Part shown: piece after piece, positions 5,817 to 7,325 of the stretch
How positions within the stretch are numbered: the stretch's first letter is position 1
How the letters are laid out: every line of letters begins with the position of its first letter
Assembly: GCA_002726395.1 (NCBI GenBank)
Contig: PBTA01000044.1
Coordinates: forward strand, 13,219-20,543
Direction of reading: 5' to 3'
Length of the DNA stretch: 7,325 nt
Source of the DNA: Methanobacteriota archaeon
Lineage (GTDB): Archaea; Thermoplasmatota; Poseidoniia; Poseidoniales; Poseidoniaceae
The notes under the pieces: generated by a model
Told to the model about the DNA's origin: nothing
The model's input: the letters and a program-made list of their open reading frames with translations, nothing else
Database searches by the model: none
Position numbers and translations under genes: made by a program

Positions 5817-6779
5817 ATGCACATGGGCAAAGTATCTGACCTCTCGAACCACTTTCTCGAAGCCGTTGACATGGCGGCCATAGCAAGTGCGAAATGGCGA
5901 GGTAAAGGTGACAAAATGGCCGCTGATGATGCAGCTGTAGAGGCGATGCGCAGCACCTTTGACAAGGTACCATTTGATGGCAGAGTAGCCATTGGTGAAG
6001 GTGAGAGGGATGAAGCACCGATGCTATTCATCGGTGAACAACTAGGCTCTCAAATAGGCAATCCTCTGGTACCCTCCATTGACATAGCTGTTGACCCATT
6101 AGAATGTACGAATAATTGTGCAGATAACTTACCCAATTCAATTGCAGTATTGGCTGCAGCACCAAGAGGGGCTCTGCTTCACGCACCTGATTGCTACATG
6201 GATAAAATTGCTGCAGGACCTGAAATGGAAGGCCACATTAATCTTGATGCAGGGGTTGCTTACAACATCGAACAAGTCGCTTCAGTGTTAGACAAACCGG
6301 TCGAAGAAGTTCGCATTATTGCACTGGACAGGACGCGCCATGCCGACTTATTCAAGGAGATTAAACAAGTTGGCGCCCAACTCCATCTGCTTGGAGACGG
6401 AGATATCTCGGCAGCGCTATGGGCAGCAAGACCAGATGGTGAACATGACATGTTACTGGGAATTGGAGCTGCACCAGAAGGAGTAATCACCGCCACCGCA
6501 ATACGTGGGATTGGCGGCGTTTTTGAGGGCAGATTAGTGTTTAGATCAGATGAAGAAGAAGCACGGGCAGAACAAATGATTGATGATGATTTAACTAGGC
6601 TTTGGGACGCCAAAGATTTATGCCGCTCTGATGATGCTATATTTGTCGCCTCGGGTGTTTGTGATGGCTATTTGCCCGGAGTGAAAATTCATGATAACGG
6701 CAATATGCACACTTTTGCAGAACTAATTGACGTACAGGCAGGTACATTGACTAGGCATGACCGTATTCACAAGCAGTGA
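5817..6779 (+). CDS. glpX: Fructose-1,6-bisphosphatase class II (GlpX; possible FBP/SBPase)
   Basis: A 320-residue metal-dependent phosphatase removing the 1-phosphate of fructose 1,6-bisphosphate in gluconeogenesis; cyanobacterial relatives also use sedoheptulose bisphosphate. Family motifs are present in order: GDKMAADDAAVEAM (31-44, metal-binding Asp), GEGERDEAPMLFIGE (60-74, Glu61), DIAVDPLECTNNCA (89-102, Asp93, Glu96), APDCYMDKIAAGP (123-135), DRTRHADL (171-178), LLGDGDISAAL (191-201) and GIGAAPEGVITATAIRGIGG (215-234, Glu221). Length matches the family (about 330-345, slightly short). The normally conserved Gly of DPxEGT is Cys97 here, one base away from Gly. ATG 5817 has no clear Shine-Dalgarno; ATG 5823 is the second in-frame option. 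Many archaea use instead a bifunctional FBP aldolase/phosphatase, so a separate GlpX is informative about the lineage. Confidence 0.93.
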   Translation: MHMGKVSDLSNHFLEAVDMAAIASAKWRGKGDKMAADDAAVEAMRSTFDKVPFDGRVAIGEGERDEAPMLFIGEQLGSQIGNPLVPSIDIAVDPLECTNNCADNLPNSIAVLAAAPRGALLHAPDCYMDKIAAGPEMEGHINLDAGVAYNIEQVASVLDKPVEEVRIIALDRTRHADLFKEIKQVGAQLHLLGDGDISAALWAARPDGEHDMLLGIGAAPEGVITATAIRGIGGVFEGRLVFRSDEEEARAEQMIDDDLTRLWDAKDLCRSDDAIFVASGVCDGYLPGVKIHDNGNMHTFAELIDVQAGTLTRHDRIHKQ

Positions 6780-6783
6780 TGAT

Positions 6784-7325
6784 ATGTCCCAAATTCTGAG
6801 AATTGAAGTTCGCCTCCCTGATGGACACTGGGCGGGAGAGGCTACTCGTGAAAATCCATCATCGGTATTACAGATTATCGAAACTATGCCACTCAGCAAG
6901 GGAAGAGGAACCGCTCAAATCAGTACTGATGACCTATTGCTAGATCAACTTGAGAATTTACTGGGAGTTGAATCGGTTAATTTGCTAGGCAAGAATAAGG
7001 CTACTGTGACAATAGCCAGTGGGGGTGGCGGGTTTATCAAAGCCTTGCGTGTTGTTGGTGTAGTACCAAGAACTCCATTTGAAGTGATAGATGGGTGGGC
7101 AGACTGGACAATACAGTGTTCATCCAGCCAAGTTAAGCAACTAATTGCGCAAATAAAAACCGATGAGATACCAATGCGGTTAAAATCAACACGTTCCAAT
7201 AACGAAAAATTGCTCACCGCAAGACAAACTCAAATCTTTGAATTAGCCAAACGCAAGGGATATTGGAACGTACCCAGAGAAATATCTATAACTCAATTGG
7301 CTAAATTAACCGGTTCTTCTAAATC
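6784..7325 (+). CDS. HTH_10 (bacterio-opsin activator-like) regulator, 3' end outside window
   Basis: The reading frame opens at ATG 6784 and stays open for 180 codons to the window edge, so the C-terminus is missing. The N-terminal ~140 residues form an alpha/beta sensor-like region without a motif I can name; a glycine run (SGGGG, 79-83) precedes a hydrophobic strand. From residue 144 comes a clear HTH_10 start: LTARQTQIFELAKRKGYW, then NVPREISITQLAKLTGSSK, the pattern of bacterio-opsin activator (Bat-type) regulators of Halobacteria and related archaea; the recognition helix is cut off by the edge. The start lies 4 nt after the glpX stop, with GTGAT (6776-6780) as a possible ribosome site overlapping that stop, so it is almost certainly co-transcribed with glpX. 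It may control the array or other genes; the ligand is unknown. Confidence 0.88.
   Translation, partial: MSQILRIEVRLPDGHWAGEATRENPSSVLQIIETMPLSKGRGTAQISTDDLLLDQLENLLGVESVNLLGKNKATVTIASGGGGFIKALRVVGVVPRTPFEVIDGWADWTIQCSSSQVKQLIAQIKTDEIPMRLKSTRSNNEKLLTARQTQIFELAKRKGYWNVPREISITQLAKLTGSSK

Noticed and set aside
5615..6031. 138-codon minus-strand open frame across the moaC-glpX junction
   Set aside because: It runs antisense to two well-supported genes and its composition (Ser/Ala/Pro/Met-rich) is typical of a shadow frame.
6945..7217. 90-codon open frame on the minus strand
   Set aside because: It lies opposite the clear HTH_10 regulator frame, and its protein shows no recognisable motif.

Overview
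The window reads as a piece of an archaeal chromosome. The best guess is a marine planktonic Euryarchaeota/Thermoplasmatota lineage (Marine Group II or III, Poseidoniia-like), but this is inference from gene content, not a database match. Supporting points are a bacterio-opsin-activator-type HTH_10 regulator, an archaeal-type (DhnA/FbaB) class I aldolase, a flavoprotein of the geranylgeranyl-reductase superfamily, TATA-like boxes, and Shine-Dalgarno sites of the GGTGA(T) type. The genes are tightly packed, base composition is moderate to AT-rich, and a Rieske oxygenase implies an O2-using organism.

Layout: positions 1-346 are AT-rich and essentially non-coding, with small dyads and a promoter-like TATA, perhaps preceded by the last codons of a gene entering from the left. 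A small winged-helix-like protein of unknown function lies on + (347-676). It converges on a four-gene minus-strand array and overlaps its last gene by 4 bp. Read 5' to 3' on the minus strand, the array is a GGR-superfamily FAD oxidoreductase (4842-3589), a crotonase/enoyl-CoA hydratase (3548-2682), a class I aldolase (2663-1740) and a Rieske non-heme iron oxygenase (1728-673). Gaps of 40, 18 and 11 nt suggest one transcript.

A 28-73 bp divergent spacer, depending on the moaE start, separates this array from a plus-strand array: moaE, moaC (4 nt gap), a GlpX-type class II fructose-1,6-bisphosphatase (42 nt gap), and an HTH_10 regulator (4 nt gap) that runs off the right edge.

The plus array combines molybdopterin cofactor synthesis (MoaC makes cPMP, MoaE is the large subunit of molybdopterin synthase) with a gluconeogenic phosphatase and a transcription factor. 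The minus array joins four enzyme types (flavin redox, enoyl-CoA hydration, aldol chemistry, O2-dependent hydroxylation) not usually described together. The aldolase may simply be the FBP aldolase partnering GlpX, or the four may form an uncharacterised oxidative route; the sequence alone cannot decide. No mobile element, CRISPR array, rRNA or convincing tRNA was seen.
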